From contig OZ241998.1 in NCBI GenBank assembly GCA_965204655.1, forward strand, positions 1,240,001 to 1,304,000: a DNA stretch of 64,000 nucleotides. Reading direction: 5' to 3'. Every line of letters starts with the position of its first letter. The stretch's first letter is position 1. This document shows, in pieces, positions 46,886-55,645 of the stretch. Source of the DNA: CATQHL01 sp965204655 (lineage in GTDB: Bacteria; Actinomycetota; Acidimicrobiia; Acidimicrobiales; CATQHL01). Below the pieces are notes generated by a model. It saw nothing but the letters and a program-made list of their open reading frames with translations. It did no database searches and was not told where the DNA came from. The position numbers and the translations under genes are program-made.

Positions 46886-48192
46886 AGAACCCCGGGAGAC
46901 AAGACGCGGGCGGGAACACCGCCCCCTGCGGGCAGCCGGAGATTGTCCGCATTGAGCGCTGGCAGCAAGCCCGCGAAACCTACCGCAGCAAGCACCTGCG
47001 CCAAGCCATGTACGACGAGGGCGCCGTGATCATGGCCGACTGCCTGCTCGTGCTGCACGGCGTTGACCACCGAACCCGCCGACGCGTGGAAAACCGCCTC
47101 TTCAGGCGGGAGACCTTCGCCCACTGGGAGCGGGAGGTGCTGGGCGGCACGATCGACGCCGTACTGAAACCCTTTATAAAAGCAGGACGGGGCGACCTGA
47201 GAGCCATCGGCTACAGGGCCGCCATCAGCCTCACCGCCACAATCGCCGGCGTAGATCACGACCCCGCAGACCCAGATCACACCGGGCAACTCGAAGGCTA
47301 CGTGCGCACTTTCAGCGCGGGCGCCACGCTGGCGCACTCCACCCGTGACCGGGAGCAGGTTCGCGCCGAAGTCCGCTCGCAGATGGCCGCCTTCAGCAAC
47401 GGAATGCTCGCCGAATCGCTGCAGCGGCGCACGGAATGCCTAGAGCGTTTCAACCGCGGCGAGACCGATGAAGGCGGGCTGCCCCGCGACGTGGCCACTC
47501 TGCTCCTGCGTCATGCCGACGAACTCGGGCTTTCACGAGAGGTCATAGAGCGGGAGATCTGCTTCTACCTGCAAGCTGGGGCGCACAGCACGGCGGACGC
47601 CTTCACGCACACCCTCGACGAACTCTTCCGGCACGGCCAGCAGCACCCCGAAGACCTCCGGCGGGCTGCCACAGACAAGCTCTTCGCTCAGCGCTGCATG
47701 CACGAGTCGCTGCGGCTCAACCCGGCCAGTCCAGTGGCCTGGAGAGAGCCCCTTCAGGACGTCCAGTTGGGCGACGGGACGCTGCTCAACAAGGGCTGCA
47801 GGGTGATCATCAACCTGACCGAAGTGAACCGCGACCCGGAAGTCTGGGGGCCGCGGGCGGGCGAATTCAACCCCCACCGCGAAGTTCCCGAGGGCTGCAA
47901 CGCCTGGGGGCTGAGCTTCGGCGGGGGCGCCCACGCCTGCATCGGAGCGGAACTCGACGGCGGCATGGAGCAGTCCCTCTCGCCTTCCGAAATCGGCGAC
48001 GACCACCTATACGGAACGGTGGCCTTGATGGTCTCGGCTGTACTGGCGGCGAGGGGGCGGCCCGACCCACAGCGTCCGCCCGTAAGCGACCCCCACTCGG
48101 AACGTCCGCACTACTCCGAGTACCCGGTCGTCTTCGGCAACGGAGCGGACGCCGGCAGCGCGGCGGACACGGCAACCCCGGCAGCGGCGTGA
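46882..48192 (+). CDS. Cytochrome P450, copy 1
   Basis: A 436-residue soluble P450. The haem-ligand motif is 'FGGGAHACIG' (Cys353), the I-helix is 'AGAHSTADAF' and the K-helix ExxR is 'ESLR'. It should hydroxylate a hydrophobic substrate; redox partners are not in view. The GTG start at 46882 overlaps the meaB stop by four bases, giving the expected length; the same frame extends upstream into meaB but is not needed. It is closely similar to the P450 at 61638 ('RRRVENRLFRRETF' versus 'RRRLENRLFRRDTF'). Coupling with the acyl-CoA mutase suggests shared catabolism of a branched or tertiary-carbon compound (inference). Confidence 0.88.
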   Translation: MKNPGRQDAGGNTAPCGQPEIVRIERWQQARETYRSKHLRQAMYDEGAVIMADCLLVLHGVDHRTRRRVENRLFRRETFAHWEREVLGGTIDAVLKPFIKAGRGDLRAIGYRAAISLTATIAGVDHDPADPDHTGQLEGYVRTFSAGATLAHSTRDREQVRAEVRSQMAAFSNGMLAESLQRRTECLERFNRGETDEGGLPRDVATLLLRHADELGLSREVIEREICFYLQAGAHSTADAFTHTLDELFRHGQQHPEDLRRAATDKLFAQRCMHESLRLNPASPVAWREPLQDVQLGDGTLLNKGCRVIINLTEVNRDPEVWGPRAGEFNPHREVPEGCNAWGLSFGGGAHACIGAELDGGMEQSLSPSEIGDDHLYGTVALMVSAVLAARGRPDPQRPPVSDPHSERPHYSEYPVVFGNGADAGSAADTATPAAA

Positions 48193-48365
48193 TGCCGAAC
48201 ACCTAAGCGCCGCGAGTGAGCAACGCAGTTGAACAGCGAGCGAAACCCTCCGAGCGGCGGGACGACAGGTTCTTGCTCACCACGGAGGCCAGCGGCTGAA
48301 CAGCGGGCGGGAACCGTCCGAGCGGCGACGCTCCAGAGCGGCTGACCCCGCTGTCAGCATCTCTA

Positions 48366-48480
48366 AAACATCCGTACTAAAACACCCGACACCCCTGCCA
48401 ACGAACACTCAACGGAGCAGACGCCACCAATACCGCAGCATCCGTACCTAGACACCCGACACCCCTGCCAAACCCCCGGA
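48366..48480. repeat. 70-bp-pitch repeat before the SDR gene
   Basis: 'catccgta' followed by 'acacccgacacccctgccaa' occurs from about 48369 and again from about 48439 (70 apart). Another pair around 'tgaacagcg' and 'gtccgagcggcg' lies at about 48230 and 48297. These fill the 296-base gap between the P450 and SDR genes. Confidence 0.75.
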
Positions 48481-48488
48481 GAGAACAA

Positions 48489-49298
48489 ATGACCACTCAT
48501 AAACCTTCCATCATCATCACCGGGACAGCAGCCGGCATTGGAGCCGTAATGGCCGCCGAAGCCGCTGAAGCGGGGTATCGGGTGGGCGCTCTGGACGTGG
48601 ACGCCGAAGGCGCAGCCCGCACCGCCGCTTCCCTGCCCGACGCCGCAGCCCTGCACGCCTCTGTGAACGACCAAGAAGCGGTGGAGGCGGCGTTTGAGGC
48701 CTTCGGCGGAGCGCCCGACGTGCTCATCAACAACGCCGGGGTGGTGCTCTTCGGGCCGCTCCTGGAACTCTCGGCTGACGACTGGAGGAAGGCGGTAGAA
48801 GTCAACCTGACCGGCACCTACCTCTGCGCCCGCACTGCCGCCCGCCGCATGATCGCAGAGGGGGTGGACGGGCGCATAGTGAACGTGGCGTCCATCAACG
48901 GACTCGCCCCCGGCCCCAACGCGGGCGCTTACTCATCCACGAAGGCGGCGGTGATAATGCTCACCAAGCAGATGGCCTTGGAGTGGGGGAAGCACGGACT
49001 GCGGGTCAACTGCGTGGCGCCCGGACTGATAGAGGGAGGCATGTCTGCTCCGATAAACGCCGACCCTGTCCTGCGGGAAGAACGGGAAGGGGTTGTCCCG
49101 CTCGGGCGGCTCGGCACGGAGAGCGACATAGCGCGCGCTGCTCTGTGGCTGGCGTCCGACGACTCCTCCTACGTCACCGGCCAGACTCTGACGGTGGACG
49201 GAGGCATCGTGATGTCTATCCTCGGACACCTCCCCCGCCCCAAACACGTAGACGGAGTAGGGCCGGACGCGGCGCTCGGCAGAAAACCGAGGGGCTGA
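48489..49298 (+). CDS. Short-chain dehydrogenase/reductase, copy 1
   Basis: A 269-residue SDR. The Rossmann NAD(P) motif is 'TGTAAGIG' (12-19), then 'NNAG' and the catalytic 'YSSTK' with upstream Ser in 'NVASINGL'. The 'DVD' at the end of strand 2 favours NAD(H). It probably oxidises an alcohol to a ketone, or the reverse, in the same pathway as the upstream P450. ATG 48489 follows 'ggagag' at a good distance. The last 25 residues are an extra Pro/Gly-rich tail. Substrate unknown. Confidence 0.9.
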   Translation: MTTHKPSIIITGTAAGIGAVMAAEAAEAGYRVGALDVDAEGAARTAASLPDAAALHASVNDQEAVEAAFEAFGGAPDVLINNAGVVLFGPLLELSADDWRKAVEVNLTGTYLCARTAARRMIAEGVDGRIVNVASINGLAPGPNAGAYSSTKAAVIMLTKQMALEWGKHGLRVNCVAPGLIEGGMSAPINADPVLREEREGVVPLGRLGTESDIARAALWLASDDSSYVTGQTLTVDGGIVMSILGHLPRPKHVDGVGPDAALGRKPRG

Positions 49299-49418
49299 GA
49301 GGCGGGGGGACGGGGGAACGAAAGAGGCGGGGGAACGGGGGGAACGGCGGGACTGGGAAACTGGAGGTCTCGTCCGAGGGGGGCAGAGGGGACGCAGACC
49401 TATAAGGCTTAGCGTTCC

Positions 49419-52322
49419 CTAGATGAAGGTGGGGGGGGCGACCGGGTCGTCGTCGGGCGGTTTCTGCCAGCCGTTCAGGTGCGATGGCGGAATCGGGCCA
49501 GACACGGCCATCCGCCACGACGCCCACAGGTCGAACGCATCCTCTTTTCCTCCGGGAACCCTCACAGGTACAGAAAAATCCAGCGAATCCTCGCTGCTCC
49601 GAGCGTGAGCGAACGGCGAAGCGGTCGGCGAAAGCAGAGAAGCATCAAAGGTGTCCTTCGAGCCGCCGCGCAGTTCTAGGAACTCCTCCGTAGAAACACC
49701 TTTCATCGCAGGGCCGCGCAGTACGTAAACGTCGGTAAGCATCTCCATGCGGAACGGGACGTTCTCCAAGGCTTCAGCCGCCCGCTGTCTCGCCGCTGCG
49801 TTGCGGACGTCGCCCTCACCCCCGCCCGAGGTCACCGACTGGCGGAAGTGCTCACGCGGCCCTACCAGGGCGTCGCCGGTAAAGACCTCCCTGTAACGCG
49901 TGACGCCGGCCGGGCCGTTGTCTTCGTCGGGGCGGGGGAATTCGTCGTTGATCTTCTGCTCGTAGCGCTTGCTCCAGATCGCTTCGGTCTGATCGTGGGC
50001 TTCTGTCAGCCACCCTTGGCGAAAGATTTCGGCGCGCATCTGCAAGCTCATCTCCTCTAGTCGATCCGGACGGATCTGGGCGAGTGATATGAGCATCGAC
50101 GCAGGGACGTGCTCTTCTTCGGGGACATCCGCCAACTTTCGGGAGTCTGGCTCAAAGATCCCAAACGGCTCATGCAACAGGCGACGGATCACCTTCTGGT
50201 GGTCGTCGAACTCAACCACGGCGGTGTGCAGGCGACTCAGTTCCTGAGAGTAGAGCAGGGCGTCTTCGCTTCTCTTTAGCCGCTTTTCTTCTGCGTCCGC
50301 GTAGTCAAGAGCGTCTAGGGCGGTCTTCTTGCCAAAATATCCCAGAGCCGCGATTCCCAAGCCGATGAAGCCCACGAGGATGTAGAAGTCCACGAGCGAT
50401 GTGGTCTTGACCCCTATCTGGAACAGGTTCCCGAGCAGACCGAGGTGGCGCTCCAGGATGATCAAACCGCCTGCGACTGCGACGATTCCGATCAGTATTA
50501 AGACCCGATTGAACTTGTGCTTAGAGGGGATTGCGTGTTCGTACTCCTTCTGAGAGTAGCAGCGGGATTTGTTGCGAGCGAAGTTAGCGGTAGCGACCTC
50601 CAGAGCCTTCCCTAGATGATCAGCTAACTGCCATAACGGCGTCCAGCGCCAGCGATCAAGCCAGTCGTCCCAACTATTTCTGAAGGAGTCTGAAACAATG
50701 TCCTCCGGCGTCGACATCTCGGCCGCCTCGTCGTCGACCTCCTGCTCATCCTCCTGGCGATACTCGGCGTACGGATCTCCAGAATCAGGCTTGATTATCC
50801 TCCAATTCGGTATCTTCTCACCTTTTAGCGCCCGGCGCTGACGTCGACGATCTTGGCCGAGCCGAATTATCTTCCAATTCGGTATCTTCTCACGTTCCTC
50901 CTCCTGGCGATACTCGGCGTACGGATCTCCAGAATCAGGATCGGCCCGGGTGCCGTCGTTAGAGTCTTCTCCACTCTCGTCGTCCTCTTCGCCGGCGACT
51001 TCGGCTTCTCGGGCGCGCCGGCGCGCCTCCTCCTTGTCGATCAAGCGCTGCACCCGGCGACACAAGACTGCGTCGATCGCCTCTACCTTCTCGGCGCCCA
51101 ACTCTTCGGCAACTCTGGGGGGGAGAACGAGAGGCTCAGCGTCGGGCGAGGGAGCCACCGCTGCTGGATAGCACCAGATCAGAATCTGATTTTGATCGCC
51201 TCCAGGCGGAGGAAGAGGTCGTCTCACCCCGGGAGGCATCTCGGAGCCGTCGACGAGTCCGTAGAGGGCTAGGCGTATAGCCTCCCAGGTCTTCGGAGTA
51301 ACCCAGGACTCCGTGAACACACCGGGCATGCCGGCCAGACTCAATGACCTCACCGTGGAGGCGACGTCGTCATGGGGCATGGATGCGAAAGTCTCTAGCG
51401 CCTGCTCCGCTTCGCTCTTCGGACTCGGGGGTTGGAGCGGGGCAAACAGGACTTTGACGGCATTGATGAACCGCTTGCCCTTTCGCAAGCAAATTCTCCA
51501 CCAAGCGCCGTCCTCCATAGCGGGCTCCGAGGCGGGCCGGGGCCGAGAGAAAGTGAATCTGCACTTGCGAGCGAGAGCTCCCGCAAACGTCATTGGGGGT
51601 ACCACCCCCGGGTTGTTGAAGCGTTGGGTGTTGATGTCTGAAGGTTCGGGCCACGGCGCTGAGGCGAACACCAGATCGGACTCGTCGAACTTTTCGACAA
51701 GGAGGATTCGCAACTGGGGGCGCACGAGGCGGACAGGTTTCACGACCCGGTCGATTTGCTCGTTTGCTATCCACGGATCTTCGCTGAACGCCCAACCCCC
51801 TCCCGCGCAGAGGGCGGTGATCGCACACAAGGCGGGCGCGTCGTCGTCCCGCACGCTCAAGTAGGGGGATTCGGCGTCTACCAGCATCCTCGAATCGTGG
51901 AGAAGATGCAGATCCCACAAGGGAGAAAACGCCTCGTCGGTAAAGGCTGCGCCGGAACGGGCGACGGCCACGGTGACCGCACGAAGCCGCACGTCCACTG
52001 CCAGGAACTTGCTCCTCATCGCATCGAGGGCAGCCGCCTCTAGTTCGAGCAGACGACGATCTGCGCTCAGACCCTCCGTTCGCAGTGAGGCGAGAGTGAC
52101 CGTCCTGTAGCGCTCTCGCCCCAGCACCTCATCTAGGCTCGACGCTTGCCAGGACATTCCATCAGCGAAACGGCAGTCGGCTTCGGCAAAAGACCCCGAC
52201 AGTGACTGCAGCGAACAGGAAACCACCCCTGAAAGCAGTCCGGCTGACGCCCAAGAGAACAAATGCGGTTCGTAGAGCGCCGGCTCGGATCCGGCGCAGA
52301 TTGTCAGATTGAGGAGCTTCAA
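49419..52322 (-). CDS. Large two-helix membrane protein of the tubulin/vWA operon
   Basis: A 967-residue protein without a recognised domain. Residues 1-430 look globular and may bind nucleotides or proteins. About 440-560 is acidic and disordered. Two membrane helices lie at about 606-624 and 645-662; the rest (to 967) is cytoplasmic-looking helix. The start is TTG 52322, overlapping the tubulin-like gene's TGA (TTGA) and preceded by 'aaggag', so it is coupled and presumably stoichiometric with the tubulin-like protein. Within the disordered part 'EKIPNW' occurs twice 24 residues apart and 'PDSGDPYAEYRQE' twice 50 residues apart. It may anchor the tubulin-like polymer to the membrane (inference). 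Confidence 0.75.
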   Translation of the reverse strand: MKLLNLTICAGSEPALYEPHLFSWASAGLLSGVVSCSLQSLSGSFAEADCRFADGMSWQASSLDEVLGRERYRTVTLASLRTEGLSADRRLLELEAAALDAMRSKFLAVDVRLRAVTVAVARSGAAFTDEAFSPLWDLHLLHDSRMLVDAESPYLSVRDDDAPALCAITALCAGGGWAFSEDPWIANEQIDRVVKPVRLVRPQLRILLVEKFDESDLVFASAPWPEPSDINTQRFNNPGVVPPMTFAGALARKCRFTFSRPRPASEPAMEDGAWWRICLRKGKRFINAVKVLFAPLQPPSPKSEAEQALETFASMPHDDVASTVRSLSLAGMPGVFTESWVTPKTWEAIRLALYGLVDGSEMPPGVRRPLPPPGGDQNQILIWCYPAAVAPSPDAEPLVLPPRVAEELGAEKVEAIDAVLCRRVQRLIDKEEARRRAREAEVAGEEDDESGEDSNDGTRADPDSGDPYAEYRQEEEREKIPNWKIIRLGQDRRRQRRALKGEKIPNWRIIKPDSGDPYAEYRQEDEQEVDDEAAEMSTPEDIVSDSFRNSWDDWLDRWRWTPLWQLADHLGKALEVATANFARNKSRCYSQKEYEHAIPSKHKFNRVLILIGIVAVAGGLIILERHLGLLGNLFQIGVKTTSLVDFYILVGFIGLGIAALGYFGKKTALDALDYADAEEKRLKRSEDALLYSQELSRLHTAVVEFDDHQKVIRRLLHEPFGIFEPDSRKLADVPEEEHVPASMLISLAQIRPDRLEEMSLQMRAEIFRQGWLTEAHDQTEAIWSKRYEQKINDEFPRPDEDNGPAGVTRYREVFTGDALVGPREHFRQSVTSGGGEGDVRNAAARQRAAEALENVPFRMEMLTDVYVLRGPAMKGVSTEEFLELRGGSKDTFDASLLSPTASPFAHARSSEDSLDFSVPVRVPGGKEDAFDLWASWRMAVSGPIPPSHLNGWQKPPDDDPVAPPTFI
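50741..50945. repeat. Nested 72-bp and 150-bp-pitch repeats
   Basis: 'tccaattcggtatcttctca' begins at 50801 and 50873 (72 apart). 'ctcctggcgatactcggcgt' begins at 50751 and 50901 (150 apart). Both keep frame within the 967-residue protein. Confidence 0.85.
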
Positions 52323-55300
52323 ACGACTCCTTGATCTGTTGAGCTCTCGATCCGCTTGATCAAGTCAAGCACTTCGGAGTAACACCGCTTAGACACATCG
52401 GCTATCTCGAGCGTGGGTATGCCCGCCTCCGCCCTGCCATTGCTGCCGCGGCACTCCGTGCCTACCAGTTTGCTCTGCGACAACCTGTCTAAGCGAGCAA
52501 GGTTGTTATCTATGTACTCACGGGCGGCGCTAGCCCTCGCGCCCATGTCGTCGCCGGCTGACCTGGGATCGTCGACGATCAGATCCTTCGGTGCGCCGTC
52601 CGTGAGGACGCGCCGAAGGTGATCTCCCCCGACGCCTTGAAGTTCGCCCAGTTGGTAGAGCCTCCTGTACGGCTCAAGCGCCCTCAACCCCTCTGAAACC
52701 ACGTCGGCGAAACACAGCACGAAGGATTCCAGCAAGCCACCCAGGATGTCCTCGCCGTCCACCTTCGACAGCAACGGGTGCGGGAACTCCACTATCGTCT
52801 GCGTCGTATCCTCAGGATCCAAAACGCTGATTCGGATCGGCTTAGAAATGTGCGCAGTTATGTAACCGCACAGCCGTGCAGTCGCAAATCCTCGAATCAT
52901 CGACTCGTAAACATCCGGCGGCATCGGCAGGAACGCGTCGAGTGTACGGCTGCGCCTCCACAGCCAGAAGCCAGATTGAATCCTGTCGGCCACGCCGTTG
53001 CATTCGCCCAGTTTTGAGGCCACCGACCCGGTGAAAGATTTAACCATGAGCGGGTGCAGCGGGTTGGCTACGAAGGACGACACGAGCACCGACGCCGTGT
53101 CGGCGTGGCTTTCGTGGAAGGACTCCTCCCCCACGATCTGCTCGGCGATCTCCCGTGCCGGATGCCCGACTGGAAAGGGGAAAGGGGCGCACAACTTCTC
53201 TGGCTTGAGGTCGTCGCCGTAGATCACCCCGTACATGCCCGTGTCTATGTCGAGCAGAGGCTGCGACTGCGTCATCGCCTCGTCTAGACGTGTACGGAAA
53301 GCCTCCAGCCTCTCCGTGTGATCGTCGCGCACTTCCTGAGTTTTCGGGTCAACCCTTGAGAGGTACGCTCCGATGCCTTCGTCCACGAAACGGGCGAAAC
53401 GAGAGCCGGGCAACTCAATCCAGGAAGTGACGCGCTCTCTTATGTCGTCGATTCCCCCTTTGCAGGTCAACGACACCGCCGTGCCAGGCGACCAACTCTG
53501 CTGACGAAACGTGGTGAGGATCGGCATGACGTCCGCGCCGTCTCCAGCCACGAGAAGCCACCGAGCGGCGTCGACTGGAATGATCGGCTGTCCGCTGCGC
53601 CCGTTGGCAACGACCGCCTCCTTACAAAGTTCGTCGAGTTGATCGCTCCAGGTCTCATGCGACTCCAGCGTGAACTCAACCACCGACGGGAGATAAGACG
53701 CGGGAATGTTTTCCACGCTGTTTGGCCAAGCCTTCACCAATTCGTCCCGCAGCGCATAATCCACCTGACTGCTCGCCTCGCGCAGGGAAGCCTCCGCCCT
53801 CTCTAGGACTTCGCCGACCGCCGACTCGATCACCTCTCTGACCTGGGTTAACCGCGTCACTTTCCACCAGAACGCCATGGACTGAGCCACCTTTTCGAAG
53901 GCACTAGCGACCGGTTCGGAGTTTCGCGTCAACGTTCCTCTCTGAGATTCCAAAGCGCTCATCGCCGTTGCATACATGTTCTTCCAGTCGTCGGAGATCT
54001 TGTTGGCGTCCCGGACGATCAGGTCGATCTCCAGCCTCGCTTCGTAGATCGCTAAGCGAACGGCCTGAGCCGCCACCAGCAAGGAAGTCGCGGCGGCCAC
54101 CTCCGAAGTCGCCCGACAGGTTTCGCTGAGCACACGCGGCCCCCACTTGGTGGGATCGAGTGCTTCTGCGCGGGCTTGGATAGCCCTCTGGCACGCCCGC
54201 ACCTGCCCTTCAAGCAGGGACTTCCACTGCCCCCCGGTGCACTGCTGTTGCTCCTGGAAGGGTCGCTGGAGTTCGGCTTTGATCCTCTCCTTTTCTTGGA
54301 TCAAAAGCCGGTTTGAAGTGAACTCCTCGCGCGCCGAAGCAAGCCCCAGGGGCTTCCCTTCCTCGTCGAGTTTTCCCTGATAGATGTGGGAGTGGTACCG
54401 CTCCGCCAGTCGGCTTATCAGTTCACGCTCCGTGCGCCCGGAGGGATCGCCTTCTAGCGACCTCGCATGTTCCTCACGCATGTGACCGCCCGTGAGCGAC
54501 TCCAAGACCATGCGGGCGAGCAGGTCGCGGGACCAATTCATGAAATGGTCGCGCCCCACCGTCACGCTGGAAGCACCGAAGGAGGAGACCGCTCCGTACT
54601 GCTCCCCCTCGGCGAACCCATATCCGCCCAGGTTTTTCTTGGCGTGGTTCGTCCAGTTGACCGAAATGAAGTTATTCACCCTTTCCTGCACAGAATCTTG
54701 GGTGACCCAGGTGGAGAGCGCCTCTCCCACGGCCCGGTAGACGGACCTGGTGTCGCCGAGGTCTCCGCCCTTGAGCGTGTTGCGGCTCACCAGGAAGATG
54801 GAGTGCGGGCCGCTTCCTGGGGTGTCCACCATTGTCACCAAGGGTTTGAAGGGGGAAAAGGATTCGCGCGACCAGTAGGCCGCCAGCGTCTCGGACATCA
54901 TTCCCAGGGAGTTGGCGGCCATTCCTCGGGTCATGTTGAAATCAAAGATGTCCGGGGTGAACAATACCAACACCGGGTAGCCCCCCGCGTCGTCGGTGCG
55001 ACGCACGAGATCCACCACGTCAAGGGCGATGCCAGCGCCCGTTCCACCCGCCATTGAGGCGCAAACCACGACGATCGGCCTGGGGACTTCAGCGCCTAGT
55101 ACGTCCGGTAAGCCGAGTTTTTTGGACGCTTCGGGCAGCTTGGTGCCCGCCCTAGCCGCCTCAAAAGCCTTTTTGAGTCTCGGTCTGAGCGCCTCGTCCA
55201 GCGCTACCAGACCCGGAACGCGTCCTACCGCCCTGAACTGCCCCGCTCCGCTCTCCAGCGGTACCTGAACCTCTCCCGGACAGGGGCGCCAGCCAATCAG

Positions 55301-55594
55301 GTGTCTGTACTCGGGATTCTCCCGGGGCGGATACTGCGCCAGCAGCCTGTCGTTCGGCACTTTGTATTTGTCGTCGCCGAGGGAGACCGACAGGAAGTCG
55401 GCGGCGGGCAGAGTGGGAATCTCCACCCTGTCCTCCTGCACGTTCAAGGTATCAAGACCCAGGAAAGCCCAGGCCTTGGGAATTTCACCCTCCCAACCTG
55501 CCTTGCGTAGGCGTCTCTGTACGGCGTCACGGACGTAGCGAACCGCCTTTTGTCCTGATCCTCCGCAACCGATCATGATCACTGGTCGAAGCAT
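52319..55594 (-). CDS. Tubulin-like (Tubulin_2 type) GTPase
   Basis: A 1091-residue protein. The N terminus 'MIGCGGSGQKAV' and the loop 'SMAGGTGAGIALDV' (AGGTGAG at 182-188) match the tubulin/FtsZ nucleotide-binding signature, as in the bacterial tubulin-like family often found beside vWA proteins. Residues 1-350 should form the GTPase fold. The remaining 700 residues are a helical and mixed region of unknown function, far longer than FtsZ or TubZ. It may assemble into filaments or act as a GTP switch, probably at the membrane through its coupled partner. ATG 55594 has 'aaaggag' upstream. It lies 51 bases after the vWA gene. Not FtsZ: size and context differ. Confidence 0.82.
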   Translation of the reverse strand: MLRPVIMIGCGGSGQKAVRYVRDAVQRRLRKAGWEGEIPKAWAFLGLDTLNVQEDRVEIPTLPAADFLSVSLGDDKYKVPNDRLLAQYPPRENPEYRHLIGWRPCPGEVQVPLESGAGQFRAVGRVPGLVALDEALRPRLKKAFEAARAGTKLPEASKKLGLPDVLGAEVPRPIVVVCASMAGGTGAGIALDVVDLVRRTDDAGGYPVLVLFTPDIFDFNMTRGMAANSLGMMSETLAAYWSRESFSPFKPLVTMVDTPGSGPHSIFLVSRNTLKGGDLGDTRSVYRAVGEALSTWVTQDSVQERVNNFISVNWTNHAKKNLGGYGFAEGEQYGAVSSFGASSVTVGRDHFMNWSRDLLARMVLESLTGGHMREEHARSLEGDPSGRTERELISRLAERYHSHIYQGKLDEEGKPLGLASAREEFTSNRLLIQEKERIKAELQRPFQEQQQCTGGQWKSLLEGQVRACQRAIQARAEALDPTKWGPRVLSETCRATSEVAAATSLLVAAQAVRLAIYEARLEIDLIVRDANKISDDWKNMYATAMSALESQRGTLTRNSEPVASAFEKVAQSMAFWWKVTRLTQVREVIESAVGEVLERAEASLREASSQVDYALRDELVKAWPNSVENIPASYLPSVVEFTLESHETWSDQLDELCKEAVVANGRSGQPIIPVDAARWLLVAGDGADVMPILTTFRQQSWSPGTAVSLTCKGGIDDIRERVTSWIELPGSRFARFVDEGIGAYLSRVDPKTQEVRDDHTERLEAFRTRLDEAMTQSQPLLDIDTGMYGVIYGDDLKPEKLCAPFPFPVGHPAREIAEQIVGEESFHESHADTASVLVSSFVANPLHPLMVKSFTGSVASKLGECNGVADRIQSGFWLWRRSRTLDAFLPMPPDVYESMIRGFATARLCGYITAHISKPIRISVLDPEDTTQTIVEFPHPLLSKVDGEDILGGLLESFVLCFADVVSEGLRALEPYRRLYQLGELQGVGGDHLRRVLTDGAPKDLIVDDPRSAGDDMGARASAAREYIDNNLARLDRLSQSKLVGTECRGSNGRAEAGIPTLEIADVSKRCYSEVLDLIKRIESSTDQGVV

Positions 55595-55645
55595 CTAGTT
55601 CTCTCCTTTCCCAGGTGGTTTGAATTCGCGGGCAATCTCACCGGT

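Noticed and set aside
52319..55594. FtsZ or TubZ
   Set aside because: The GTP loop is tubulin-like, but the protein is two to three times too long and sits in a vWA membrane operon rather than a division or plasmid locus.
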